A stretch of DNA of 11,918 nt from assembly GCA_022013205.1 (NCBI GenBank), contig JAKLQT010000137.1, positions 1-11,918 of the forward strand, in the 5' to 3' direction. This stretch comes from Candidatus Omnitrophota bacterium. GTDB taxonomy: Bacteria; Omnitrophota; Gorgyraeia; B26-G9. The notes under the pieces were generated by a model that saw only the letters and a program-made list of their open reading frames with translations, was not told the origin of the DNA and made no database searches. The stretch's first letter is position 1. The number at the start of each line of letters is the position of its first letter. The position numbers were made by a program, and so were the translations under genes. Positions 1 through 6,070 of this stretch are shown piece after piece.

Positions 1-395
1 ACATCCAGGCAAAAGTTATTTTCTTCGCATAAGCGGATAAAGCGCATCTTACTGTTAACAAGGCTGGCCGCGCGTTCATATTCGCTGAAAGACGGCACAG
101 GAATATTTACAGTTTTCGGCCTTAACAAGCGCAGCACATCAAACAAAAGCTCAACCGATCCATTGCCGGCAAGCACGTTTTCTTCTTTAATATCCCAGGC
201 CCGGGCAATCGCCTCTGTCAGGTTAGCGGTGCGGGGATCGGGATAATGTTCGACTATTTTCATATTGCGGCAGAGCAATGCTCTTGTTTTTTCAGGCAGG
301 CCGAGGGGATTAATATTCGCGCTCAAATCAAGCACTTTTTTCCCGCTCTCAGAGATTAAGCCGTAAATATTTCCGCCATGTTCAAATTTTGCCAT
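1..395 (-). CDS. cobD: CobD-type L-threonine-O-3-phosphate decarboxylase, N-terminal part (cut by window edge)
   Basis: Reading the minus strand from the ATG at 393-395 gives an open frame of 131 codons that runs off the window. It begins MAKFEHGGNIYG and continues with DLSANINPLGLP and a HYPDP segment. The HGGN near the N terminus, the SANINPLG motif and the YPDP motif are typical of the PLP-dependent histidinol-phosphate-aminotransferase-like CobD family, which decarboxylates threonine phosphate to (R)-1-aminopropan-2-ol O-phosphate, the linker of the nucleotide loop. The catalytic lysine lies beyond the window. The start overlaps the end of cbiB by 40 bases; an out-of-frame ATG four bases upstream stops after five codons, and no other start would keep the HGGN motif. 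CbiB uses the product of this enzyme, so the pairing makes sense. HisC is the main alternative, but the cobalamin context and the HGGN start favour CobD. Confidence 0.88.
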   Translation of the reverse strand, partial: MAKFEHGGNIYGLISESGKKVLDLSANINPLGLPEKTRALLCRNMKIVEHYPDPRTANLTEAIARAWDIKEENVLAGNGSVELLFDVLRLLRPKTVNIPVPSFSEYERAASLVNSKMRFIRLCEENNFCLD

Positions 396-1336
396 ACATA
401 CACCAAAATAATCCCTATTGTTATTGCCAGCAAAGAAACAAGGAAGCTGATTATCAAAGCGTCCTGAATTATCTGTGCCTGCAATTGCTCTTTAGCGTCA
501 CCGATGACTGGGCGTTCATGATATTTAGCGCTGTAAAAGCATGCCCCGCCTAATTGCACCCCTAATGCTCCGGCCATTGCCGCTTCCGCTACGGCGCTAT
601 TAGGAGAAGAATGTTTTCTTGAATCGCGGCGCATAATCCGCCAGGCGTTAACATGATCATTGCCGGATAAAAGCGCCGCGATTACAATAAGCACGCCGGT
701 GATCCGTGCGGGAATAAAATTCATCACATCATCCAGCTTTGCCGCCGCCCGGCCGAAATAAAAGTACCTCTCATTTTTGTGTCCAACCATTGAATCAAGT
801 GTATTGGCCGCCTTATAAGCCACAGCCAGCACCGGCCCTCCTAAAAACAGGTAAAACAACGGGGCGATGATCCCGTCCGTTGTATTTTCCGCTATACTTT
901 CTGTGGCGGCCCGGACAATCTGTTCTTTTGATAAATTATTTGTATCCCGTCCGACAATTAGAGAAAGTTTTTTTCGTGCTTTTTTAATATCACTGGTTTC
1001 AAGACAATACAACACTTCATATCCATGCTTACACAAATCCCGTACTGATAGGGTAGTATAAGCGATAAATACCCAGGCAAATTCCCCCCAAAACACGCCT
1101 AAATACACGGCTGCGTTAAGAGTAGCCTGCGCGCATAACCCGCTAATGCCCACCACAAGAACAACTAATATTACGCCGGTGAAGCCTTCATTTCCTTTTT
1201 TTATCAGCAGGCGCAATTTATGCTCAAGCACGCTAATCAACCTGCCGATTAACTTGACCGGGTGAGGAAACCAGCGCGGATCTCCCATTAATAAATCCGC
1301 TAAGTAGGAATAGAATATTAAATCCTGCGCGATCAT
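356..1336 (-). CDS. cbiB: Adenosylcobinamide-phosphate synthase CbiB
   Basis: This 326-residue integral membrane protein matches the usual CbiB length (about 310-325). The N terminus carries the family signature ADLLMGDPRWFPHPVKLIG (about residues 13-31). The middle carries ATESIAENTTDGIIAPLFY, followed by AYKAANTLDSMVGH and a KLDDVMNFIPARITG stretch, all hallmark CbiB blocks. Several hydrophobic segments are visible (about residues 52-95, 155-180, 210-225 and 295-315). CbiB joins the aminopropanol phosphate linker to adenosylcobyric acid to give adenosylcobinamide phosphate. The ATG lies 9 bases after the cobT stop codon, with a GAG-type ribosome-binding site inside the cobT end, so translation is probably coupled. 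The gene downstream starts inside its last 40 bases. Confidence 0.96.
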   Translation of the reverse strand: MIAQDLIFYSYLADLLMGDPRWFPHPVKLIGRLISVLEHKLRLLIKKGNEGFTGVILVVLVVGISGLCAQATLNAAVYLGVFWGEFAWVFIAYTTLSVRDLCKHGYEVLYCLETSDIKKARKKLSLIVGRDTNNLSKEQIVRAATESIAENTTDGIIAPLFYLFLGGPVLAVAYKAANTLDSMVGHKNERYFYFGRAAAKLDDVMNFIPARITGVLIVIAALLSGNDHVNAWRIMRRDSRKHSSPNSAVAEAAMAGALGVQLGGACFYSAKYHERPVIGDAKEQLQAQIIQDALIISFLVSLLAITIGIILVYVWQNLNMAEIFTA

Positions 1337-1345
1337 CGTAGTTTA

Positions 1346-2434
1346 TCACTCTTTATTAGAGACACCCGCATTTTCAAAAGTAGCCATCTCATTCATAATT
1401 TTGACACCCGCTTCTACCAAACTCATTGCCAAAGCCGCACCGGTTCCCTCTCCTAAGCGCAAGTCCAGATTTAAAAGCGGCCTTAAATTCATATATTTAA
1501 GCATGATCTTATGCCCTTTTTCAACTGATGAATGCGCGGATATCATATACTGGGCTGTTTTTGGTTCCAATTTATACGCGATCAAAGCAGCGGCAGTTGA
1601 TATAAACCCATCCACAACAACAGGCACTTTCCGGCTAGCCGCAGCTAAGATTACCCCGGCTAAGCCTCCGATTTCAAACCCTCCGACTTTTGACAAGACA
1701 TCAATCGCGTCATCTTTATCCGGCTTATGCAGCAACAGCGCTTTTTCAATAATTTTTATTTTGTGTTTTAACGCTTTATCATTTATGCCGGTTCCTCTTC
1801 CTGTAATATCCCTGACCTTTGCTCCTGTAATCGCCGCGGCTATCGCACTTGCCGGGGTAGTATTGGCAATACCCATTTCTCCTATGCCGGCAATATCAAT
1901 ACCTTTTTCCTCACCCGGAGCAGATCTGCCTTTAGCGGAAAATTCTTCCTCGAAGATCTCTATTCCCGCCGCTATCGAAAGCTGCGCCTGTTTTTTTGTC
2001 ATTGCTTTTGTTTTTGCGAAATTTTTTGTCCCGAATCCGATCTTTTTGATTTTTAAATTTTTACTTTCTGTTTTTAACGTTTCCTTCACTCCTAAATCCG
2101 CCACAACCACCCGGGCTTTGACATGGCGTGCCAGCACATTTATTCCCGCTCCTCCGGAGATAAAATTATAGACCATCTGCGCTGTAACTTCCTGAGGAAA
2201 AGCGCTCACTCCTTCTTCGGCAATCCCGTGATCAGAGGCAAAAGTAAAAATAACCTTATTTTTTAGTTTAATATCAAACGTTCTTTTTATCCCGGTTAAC
2301 TGCTTTGCCAACTCCTCAAGCCTACCCAGGCTCCCTTGCGGTTTAGTCAAGAAGTCCAGTTTTTTTTGCGCTTTTTCCATCATCCCGCGATCCAGATCCT
2401 CAATAGCCTTAATTACTTCTTTAATTTTTCGCAT
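1346..2434 (-). CDS. cobT: Nicotinate-nucleotide--dimethylbenzimidazole phosphoribosyltransferase CobT
   Basis: This 362-residue protein transfers phosphoribose from nicotinate mononucleotide to a lower-ligand base, giving the alpha-ribazole phosphate used by CobS. Recognisable blocks are KPQGSLGRLEELA (31-43), FASDHGIAEEGVSAFPQEVT (65-84), SGGAGINVLA (93-102), GIGEMGIANTT (183-193), GRGTG (212-216), and the C-terminal RLGEGTGAALAM, where Glu329 corresponds to the catalytic glutamate of characterised CobT. The start is supported by a strong GGAGGG ribosome-binding site (2444-2449) about 10 bases upstream. Residues about 167-178 form a polar stretch (with GRSAPGEEKG) that looks longer than in most CobT proteins I recall, just before the GIGEMG motif. 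It lies 284 bases after cobU and 9 before cbiB. Confidence 0.97.
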   Translation of the reverse strand: MRKIKEVIKAIEDLDRGMMEKAQKKLDFLTKPQGSLGRLEELAKQLTGIKRTFDIKLKNKVIFTFASDHGIAEEGVSAFPQEVTAQMVYNFISGGAGINVLARHVKARVVVADLGVKETLKTESKNLKIKKIGFGTKNFAKTKAMTKKQAQLSIAAGIEIFEEEFSAKGRSAPGEEKGIDIAGIGEMGIANTTPASAIAAAITGAKVRDITGRGTGINDKALKHKIKIIEKALLLHKPDKDDAIDVLSKVGGFEIGGLAGVILAAASRKVPVVVDGFISTAAALIAYKLEPKTAQYMISAHSSVEKGHKIMLKYMNLRPLLNLDLRLGEGTGAALAMSLVEAGVKIMNEMATFENAGVSNKE

Positions 2435-2718
2435 TATTATATGCCCTCCATAGATTATATTCTAAAGACTTCTGCACAGCTTAGATTTTACTGGGAAATA
2501 TTTTTCCAAATTTAAGTTATAGATGCGACAGGATGTCTGTCGAGAATGCCTGTGCCCCGAAACATACAGTTTATTGTGTAGGGGTAAGCCAAAATAGATT
2601 CTCTTTAGCTGTTTAAAACACAATGCGATATCTTATCTTTTAAACATAATCCCCTCATTCACTCACCAATTACCAACTTTTTATTAATAAAGCTGTTTTG
2701 CGCAGCCTCCTTTCATTA
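2435..2718. other. Repeat-bearing spacer between cobU and cobT
   Basis: This A/T-rich spacer shows no convincing open frame. It contains a 6-bp hairpin, CGACAG at 2526-2531 pairing with CTGTCG at 2537-2542 around a 5-base loop, beside a C/G-rich patch with CCCC and GGGG that could pair across about 25 bases. No T-run follows either side closely enough to call a terminator, and I see no consensus promoter reading into cobT, so cobT may still be read through from the riboswitch promoter. Confidence 0.4.
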
Positions 2719-3237
2719 TCATCCTTTTAACTTTTGTGCTAAGCCCGCAGTCACAAGATAAACCTCATCGCTTATTCCCGCCAGTCTTTGATGGGTAAGC
2801 CCGGCAATATCCCTGAATTGCCTGGCAAGTTTATTCTCCGGCACGATTCCCCATCCCACCTCATTAGAAACAATAATGACCTCAGCTTTTGCTTGCCGCA
2901 AGGCCAAAAGCAATTCCTCGATTTTTTCATTTATCAATTCTTCTTCATTTAATTTCAGCATAATATTGGTTATCCAAAGCGTAAGGCAGTCAAAGATCAC
3001 AAGTTCGTCAGCTTCAGCCTTCTTAATAACATCCGCGGCATTAACCGGTTCTTCAATTGTTTTCCAATCCCCGGGGCGTGCCTGTTTATGCTTTGCCACT
3101 CTTTGCTTCATCTCCTCGTCTAAAGGGGCACATGAGGCTAAAAACACAATTTTTTTTAAGGATTTTTTTGCCCAATCAACCGCTAATTTACTTTTACCGC
3201 TGCGCGCCGCGCCTGTAATAAAAATCACTTTTCCCAT
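2719..3237 (-). CDS. cobU: Bifunctional adenosylcobinamide kinase / adenosylcobinamide-phosphate guanylyltransferase CobU
   Basis: At 172 residues this is close to the usual CobU size. The P-loop GAARSGKS is at residues 9-16. The RVAKHKQARPGDWKTIEEP block (46-64) holds His50, which aligns with the guanylated histidine (His46) of the Salmonella enzyme. VSNEVGWGIVPENKLARQFRDIAG (123-146), then QRLAGISDEVYLV, is nearly diagnostic. CobU phosphorylates adenosylcobinamide and transfers GMP to it, giving AdoCbi-GDP for CobS. The start codon ATGGG follows a GAGATGG-type purine stretch (the minus strand reads GGAGAGGGAGATG), a strong ribosome-binding site. The gene is separated from the upstream phosphatase gene by a 520-base repeat-rich gap, unusual for an operon of this kind. 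Confidence 0.96.
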   Translation of the reverse strand: MGKVIFITGAARSGKSKLAVDWAKKSLKKIVFLASCAPLDEEMKQRVAKHKQARPGDWKTIEEPVNAADVIKKAEADELVIFDCLTLWITNIMLKLNEEELINEKIEELLLALRQAKAEVIIVSNEVGWGIVPENKLARQFRDIAGLTHQRLAGISDEVYLVTAGLAQKLKG

Positions 3238-3266
3238 CTCCCTCTCCTTGGACTGCTAACTCTCAA

Positions 3267-3291
3267 GCCACCAAGACACAAAGACACAAAG
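3267..3291. repeat. Short tandem iteration of AAGACACA
   Basis: CCACCAAGACACAAAGACAC is followed by AAAG, giving two adjacent AAGACACA units after a CCACC lead. A related sequence in the opposite orientation lies at 3661-3693, where the reverse complement reads TCACCACAGAG and then two more diverged 9-base units. The two patches bracket most of the gap. Confidence 0.5.
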
Positions 3292-3294
3292 ATT

Positions 3295-3427
3295 ATGAAG
3301 CTCACCCGGGCTAAAGCCCGGGGTTTCAGAGCGGAATCCCGCAGATTTACTTTCATCCCCGGCTTGCCTGTCCCGCTGCATTTAAAGCGGGAAAAGCCGA
3401 GATTTTCAAAGCATGCGGGATAAAATA
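3295..3427. repeat. Dispersed intergenic repeat, short copy
   Basis: This 133-base block is about 80-90% identical, in the same orientation, to the segments of 11671-11914 that remain after two insertions are removed. It begins ATGAAGCT, then a perfect 8-bp hairpin (CCCGGGCT at 3305-3312, AGCCCGGG at 3315-3322, two-base loop). It continues with AATCCCGCAGATTT, a CGGCTTGCCTGTCCCGCT stretch able to pair with AGCGGGA downstream (TCCCGCT/AGCGGGA), and ends with TTTTCAAAGCATGCGGGATAAA. The palindromic GC-rich arms are REP-like. No coding frame is shared. Confidence 0.8.
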
Positions 3428-3660
3428 TTCACCACAGAGCTCAATAGAGTTCACACCTGCCTGGCGGCAAGACAGGGAGAAAAACTAAAGCATAAATCGT
3501 TCTATTTCGATAATAGTACTATGTTATTTTTTGACTTCCTTCGTAACTTTCAAGCATACAACCAACTATTTTACAATAAGATATGATAATTTTATGTGTG
3601 GCTCAAAAATCTGTGTTTATCCATTTTCAACAAAGTCCTATCGCTAATTCATTGATCTTC

Positions 3661-3693
3661 ACTCTGTGTCCTCTGTGCACTCTGTGGTGAATT
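3661..3693. repeat. Degenerate 9-base tandem iteration (CTCTGTG units)
   Basis: Three consecutive CTCTGTGxx units are read on the plus strand at 3662-3689, followed by GGTGAATTC. The reverse complement (CACAGAG units after TCACCA) resembles the patch at 3267-3291 and a single CACCACAGAG at 3430-3439, so related repeats occur in both orientations inside this gap. Confidence 0.5.
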
Positions 3694-3758
3694 CCTTCAT
3701 GTTTTTAACCAATTTCTCGGCGCGTTTATAAATCTTTTAACACTACCCTTTCTCCAAA

Positions 3759-4322
3759 TCACGCCTCATGGTTAAATTTAATCCTATGAATGCTTAAATG
3801 ATCCACCGGGATACCCCAAAAATCTTCTTTTTTTACCTTATTAATGCCAATCAGCATAATTCTTATCGGCCCGGCATGAGAAACAATGCCAATTTTTTTA
3901 TGCTTAAATTTTTTCAAAACAAATTCCAAAAAACACATACATCGAACCTGTAAATCAAGAAGGCTTTCCCCTTGCGGCGGACGCAGATTAAAAGGATCGC
4001 TTATCCATTTACTATAAGCAGCCCCATATCTTTCCATGATTTCTTTATATTTCAGGCCTTCCCATTTGCCAAAATTTAATTCCTTTAACCGCGGTTCAAG
4101 AATAACTTTTTTCCTGGAGAATAAAATATCCGCTGTCTGCTTAGTCCTTTTCAAAGGGCTGCAAAAAAGCACATCTAAGTTCAACCCTCTGGCCTTATTT
4201 TTATAGAATTGAGCCTGTTCTATCCCGGTATTGTTTAAAGGAACATCACTAAAACCGCAATAGCGTTTTTGCCTGTTATACTCTGTTTGCGCGTGACGAA
4301 TTAAAAATAATTCTGTAATCAT
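3759..4322 (-). CDS. cobC: Histidine phosphatase, probable alpha-ribazole phosphatase CobC
   Basis: This 187-residue protein of the histidine phosphatase (phosphoglycerate-mutase-like) superfamily has the catalytic RHAQTEYN motif at residues 9-16 (His10 is the phospho-acceptor). It also has CSPLKRTKQTA (54-64, arginine for phosphate binding), ELNFGKWEG (81-89, the proposed acid-base glutamate) and SHAGPIR (148-154, second catalytic histidine). The usual RHG is RHA here. The superfamily is broad, so the assignment to alpha-ribazole phosphatase, which dephosphorylates alpha-ribazole phosphate or adenosylcobalamin phosphate, rests on position: 6 bases after cobS in a riboswitch-controlled cobalamin operon. 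No strong ribosome-binding site is visible, which fits translational coupling to cobS. Confidence 0.85.
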   Translation of the reverse strand: MITELFLIRHAQTEYNRQKRYCGFSDVPLNNTGIEQAQFYKNKARGLNLDVLFCSPLKRTKQTADILFSRKKVILEPRLKELNFGKWEGLKYKEIMERYGAAYSKWISDPFNLRPPQGESLLDLQVRCMCFLEFVLKKFKHKKIGIVSHAGPIRIMLIGINKVKKEDFWGIPVDHLSIHRIKFNHEA

Positions 4323-4328
4323 ATCTGT

Positions 4329-5060
4329 TTATAAAATTAATAATACAAAAAACAATATTAACCATTCGGAAATTTCATTCGCTGCCCCGACCGTATCGCC
4401 GCTCATACCTTCAATTCTTTTTTGTACATATTGCTTATATATATAAACGCAAAGCAGACTCAGAAGAAAAATCATCGCCCCTTTTAACCGCCAGGAGAAT
4501 ACAAACAACCCAAATATAAGCACCCCGTTTAGAAGTATCACTTTAGGATTAGCGTTTTCTATGAACAATTTTGCCTTTCCTTCTTTTCGCGCGTACGCGG
4601 TATTACAGCAGGCAAAGCTCATAACCCAGCGTGAAAATACCGGTAAACAAAATAGAACTTTAAAAACATGCGTTTGGCTTATTCCGGATATAAAAACAAT
4701 TTTAGAAATAAGCAGCCAGACTATTGCCGCTGCACCCATAACCCCGATCCGGCTTTCCCTCATAATCCGCAAGGCTTTTTCCTTTGAATGAAAACCGTAT
4801 AATCCGTCACAGGTATCGGCAAAGGCATCTATATGCAATGCTCCGCTTAGCAGAATATTAAAGCCGACAAGTAAAACCGTCCTTGCTAAAACAGGAAGCC
4901 CCCCAAGCATCAACCAAAAAGCAGTAAGCAGGCTTCCGATAATCATGCCGATAAGCGGAAAAAAATATAATGCCTTTTTAAAATCTTCACTCTCAAACTG
5001 AAGGCTATGTTTTATGGGAAAAATCGTTAAAAACTGCAGCGCGAGAAAAAATGATCTCAT
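4329..5060 (-). CDS. cobS: Adenosylcobinamide-GDP ribazoletransferase CobS (cobalamin synthase)
   Basis: This 243-residue polytopic membrane protein joins AdoCbi-GDP and alpha-ribazole (phosphate) to make adenosylcobalamin (phosphate). The signature GALHIDAFADTCDG is at residues 73-86, with the acidic residues that bind Mg2+ and the usual G after D replaced by A. RIMRESRIGVMGA is at 98-110 and GMSGDTVGAANEISE at 218-232, matching the conserved C-terminal block. Hydrophobic stretches cover much of the rest (about 30-72, 108-128, 134-152, 173-190, 194-208, 232-243). The start is set by TAGGAG (5067-5071) six bases before the ATG. It is the first gene after the cobalamin riboswitch and terminator, so it is probably repressed by B12. 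A strong hairpin lies right upstream of its ribosome-binding site. Confidence 0.96.
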   Translation of the reverse strand: MRSFFLALQFLTIFPIKHSLQFESEDFKKALYFFPLIGMIIGSLLTAFWLMLGGLPVLARTVLLVGFNILLSGALHIDAFADTCDGLYGFHSKEKALRIMRESRIGVMGAAAIVWLLISKIVFISGISQTHVFKVLFCLPVFSRWVMSFACCNTAYARKEGKAKLFIENANPKVILLNGVLIFGLFVFSWRLKGAMIFLLSLLCVYIYKQYVQKRIEGMSGDTVGAANEISEWLILFFVLLIL

Positions 5061-5073
5061 TTTCTGCTCCTAA

Positions 5074-5110
5074 GTGAAGCTCTATGGGTTTACACCCATA
5101 GCATCTTCAC
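5074..5110. repeat. REP-like hairpin just upstream of the cobS ribosome-binding site
   Basis: GTGAAG (5074-5079) pairs with CTTCAC (5105-5110), and inside it CTATGGGT (5082-5089) pairs with ACCCATAG (5094-5101) around a four-base loop, a 14-bp interrupted stem. It ends three bases before the AGGAG of cobS. A sister sequence, CTATGGGCTCACGCCCA, lies at about 5168-5184 with a shorter GGGC/GCCC stem, so this may be a small duplicated repeat. Confidence 0.65.
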
Positions 5111-5324
5111 GTTTCACCTTCGGCGTAACATCCGCCTAACAAACTGGCGGATAATCAAAGGCAAGCATCTATGGGCTCACGCCCAAAGAATTTTGCAGCA
5201 ATGATTAAATCTTGTCTTTTACCCTTCAACTACCTCAGGGGTTATGTTATGCTGAATGTTACCCTGCTGTCCTATCCGCCTCAAAACGCACTTCCTGTGC
5301 TCCTTGGCGGATTATTTCATCCTG

Positions 5325-5358
5325 AAATAAAAAATCCCGCCATGATTTTGGCAGGATT
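5325..5358 (-). terminator. Intrinsic terminator downstream of cobalamin riboswitch
   Basis: On the minus strand AATCCTGCC (5350-5358) pairs with GGCGGGATT (5333-5341) around an 8-base loop, one pair being U-G. A run of six T follows the stem, including the two closing T of the arm (5329-5334 region), then ATTTC. It lies about 60 bases after the B12 box and before cobS. It is a good candidate for the expression platform, forming when adenosylcobalamin is bound. An antiterminator was not worked out. Confidence 0.75.
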
Positions 5359-5416
5359 GCACCCTGATTTACTTGATCCTTCCGCGAGGATAAATTCCTT
5401 TTTACCCATGATAGAA

Positions 5417-5614
5417 CAGGCAGGTCTTCTGACTTCCCTTGCTTTTAGGCTCCCTTCCCACCATTGACATCTTTGATATCAATGGCAGTGGTTATTACTG
5501 CCGAAAAGTTTCCCGCTTACAGCGGGACAGGGTTACAGCGGCGGGACCGTAACGGATTTCCTGCATAAAAGCAACTCACCGTTTTCCCTATTAAGTCTTT
5601 TTTAAGACACCTGT
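5417..5614 (-). ncRNA. Cobalamin (AdoCbl) riboswitch
   Basis: Read on the minus strand, the segment shows the ordered cobalamin riboswitch core. CAGG..TCTT (5613 downward) can close P1 with AAGACCTG. AGGGAAAACGGTG is at 5577-5589, ATCCGTTACGG and CCGCTGTAA (5533-5541) follow, ACCACTGCCA is at 5483-5492, a peripheral CCATTGA/TCAATGG stem lies at 5461-5485, and GGGAAG leads into the B12 box AGTCAGAAGACCTGCC (5419-5434). It stands between a consensus promoter and an intrinsic terminator ahead of cobS, so it most likely shuts off the nucleotide-loop operon when adenosylcobalamin is plentiful. Confidence 0.95.
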
Positions 5615-5632
5615 TTATTTAAATTATAAGTT

Positions 5633-5660
5633 ATTATAGCACGCGCTCAATTGATGTCAA
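5633..5660 (-). promoter_or_regulatory. Consensus sigma-70-type promoter for the riboswitch and cobalamin operon
   Basis: On the minus strand TTGACA (5655-5660) and TATAAT (5633-5638) are both perfect consensus hexamers, separated by 16 bases. Transcription should begin near 5626, about 12 bases before the riboswitch P1 strand. The divergent small gene at 5830 is transcribed away from it. Confidence 0.85.
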
Positions 5661-5698
5661 GCACTCAGAAGGATTATCACCTGTTTTCCGAAATTTTC

Positions 5699-5727
5699 TT
5701 GACGTATGCTCTTAAAGAGTGTTAAAA
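5699..5727 (+). promoter_or_regulatory. Weak candidate promoter with palindrome for the small Cys-rich gene
   Basis: TTGACG (5699-5704) is followed after 17 bases by TTAAAA (5722-5727), a poor -10. The perfect 11-base palindrome CTCTTAAAGAG (5709-5719) sits between the two hexamers, where a repressor or activator could bind. Farther on, CAAAAAGG occurs twice about 26 bases apart (near 5746 and 5772). The start site is uncertain. Confidence 0.3.
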
Positions 5728-5829
5728 AATATATATTATTAGTGGCAAAAAGGAATATAAGCTAAAAATTGCAAAAAGGTGATAATTTAAAAAATATCAT
5801 TAAGTACTATTTGGAGAAAGGATAATAAA

Positions 5830-6057
5830 ATGTCTAAATGTAAATATCTCGCGGGGTGTATCTTTTTTAACGAAAACATGTCAAATATGCCCCGAAAGAC
5901 AGAAGAATTAAAGAGTAAATATTGTCTGGAAAATAATTCACAATGCGCACGATATATAGTTTGTGAGGCATTGGGAAGAGAGAATGTACCTATCAATCTA
6001 TTTCCGATGCAAAAGGAGGAAGCCGAAAATATTATTAAATATAACGGGAATAATTAA
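5830..6057 (+). CDS. Small five-cysteine conserved-type hypothetical protein
   Basis: This 75-residue protein has cysteines at 4, 10, 32, 39 and 45 in the arrangement C-x5-C...C-x6-C-x5-C. It carries recognisable blocks CKYL..C.FFN, NMP, YC and CARY.V.EALGRE.VP..LFP. I recall similar short proteins with the CxFFN, CARY and ALG..VP..LFP blocks in deltaproteobacteria near sensor and GGDEF genes, but cannot confirm that here. The start is well supported by GGAG (5813-5816) and AAAGG eight bases before the ATG. It has no signal peptide or membrane segment and is probably cytoplasmic. The cysteines could bind a metal or an iron-sulfur cluster, which is inference. It ends 13 bases from the end of the convergent PAS-GGDEF-HD-GYP gene, with no terminator visible between. 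Confidence 0.8.
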   Translation: MSKCKYLAGCIFFNENMSNMPRKTEELKSKYCLENNSQCARYIVCEALGRENVPINLFPMQKEEAENIIKYNGNN

Positions 6058-6070
6058 ACAAAAGGACAAA

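Larger units (their letters stand above)
3238..3758. other. 520-base gene-free gap with decayed repeats between cobC and cobU
   Basis: No open frame with a ribosome-binding site is seen. The gap holds the short copy of the dispersed repeat (3295-3427), and short iterations of an ACACAAAG/CACAGAG type: AAGACACA twice in tandem at about 3273-3291, CACCACAGAG at about 3430-3439, and a reverse-oriented 9-base iteration (CTCTGTGTC, CTCTGTGCA, CTCTGTGGT) at 3662-3689. The remainder is A/T-rich with no clear promoter or terminator. The layout suggests a spacer colonised by small repeats within a once compact operon. Confidence 0.55.
5061..5409. other. Hairpin-rich leader between riboswitch and cobS
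   Basis: This 349-base stretch lies inside the transcribed leader of cobS. Besides the intrinsic terminator (5325-5358) it holds at least four other inverted repeats: 5074-5110, 5130-5152 (ATCCGCC/GGCGGAT), 5274-5312 (ATCCGCC/GGCGGAT again, with an inner GCAC/GTGC), and 5312-5330 (TTATTTCA/TGAAATAA, three-base loop). The minus-strand frame starting at 5409 (30 codons, MGKKEFILAEGSS...) lacks a ribosome-binding site and runs through the terminator, so I do not call it a leader peptide. Confidence 0.6.

Noticed and set aside
1401..2171. 256-codon plus-strand frame
   Set aside because: Shadow of cobT on the opposite strand; low-complexity Ala/Ser/Pro protein with no family features.
3267..3691. 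CRISPR array from the short iterations
   Set aside because: Units are 8-9 bases, adjacent and diverged, without spacers.
5320..5409. 30-codon minus-strand frame after the riboswitch as a leader peptide
   Set aside because: No ribosome-binding site; it passes through the terminator stem, and riboswitch control already explains the region.
5171..5467. 98-codon plus-strand frame
   Set aside because: It runs antisense through the riboswitch B12 box, the terminator and several hairpins, has no ribosome-binding site and resembles no protein.
5758..5780. ATAAGCTAAAAATT shared between 5758-5771 and 11469-11482
   Set aside because: A 14-base A/T-rich match in a window this size is near chance expectation and the flanks diverge.
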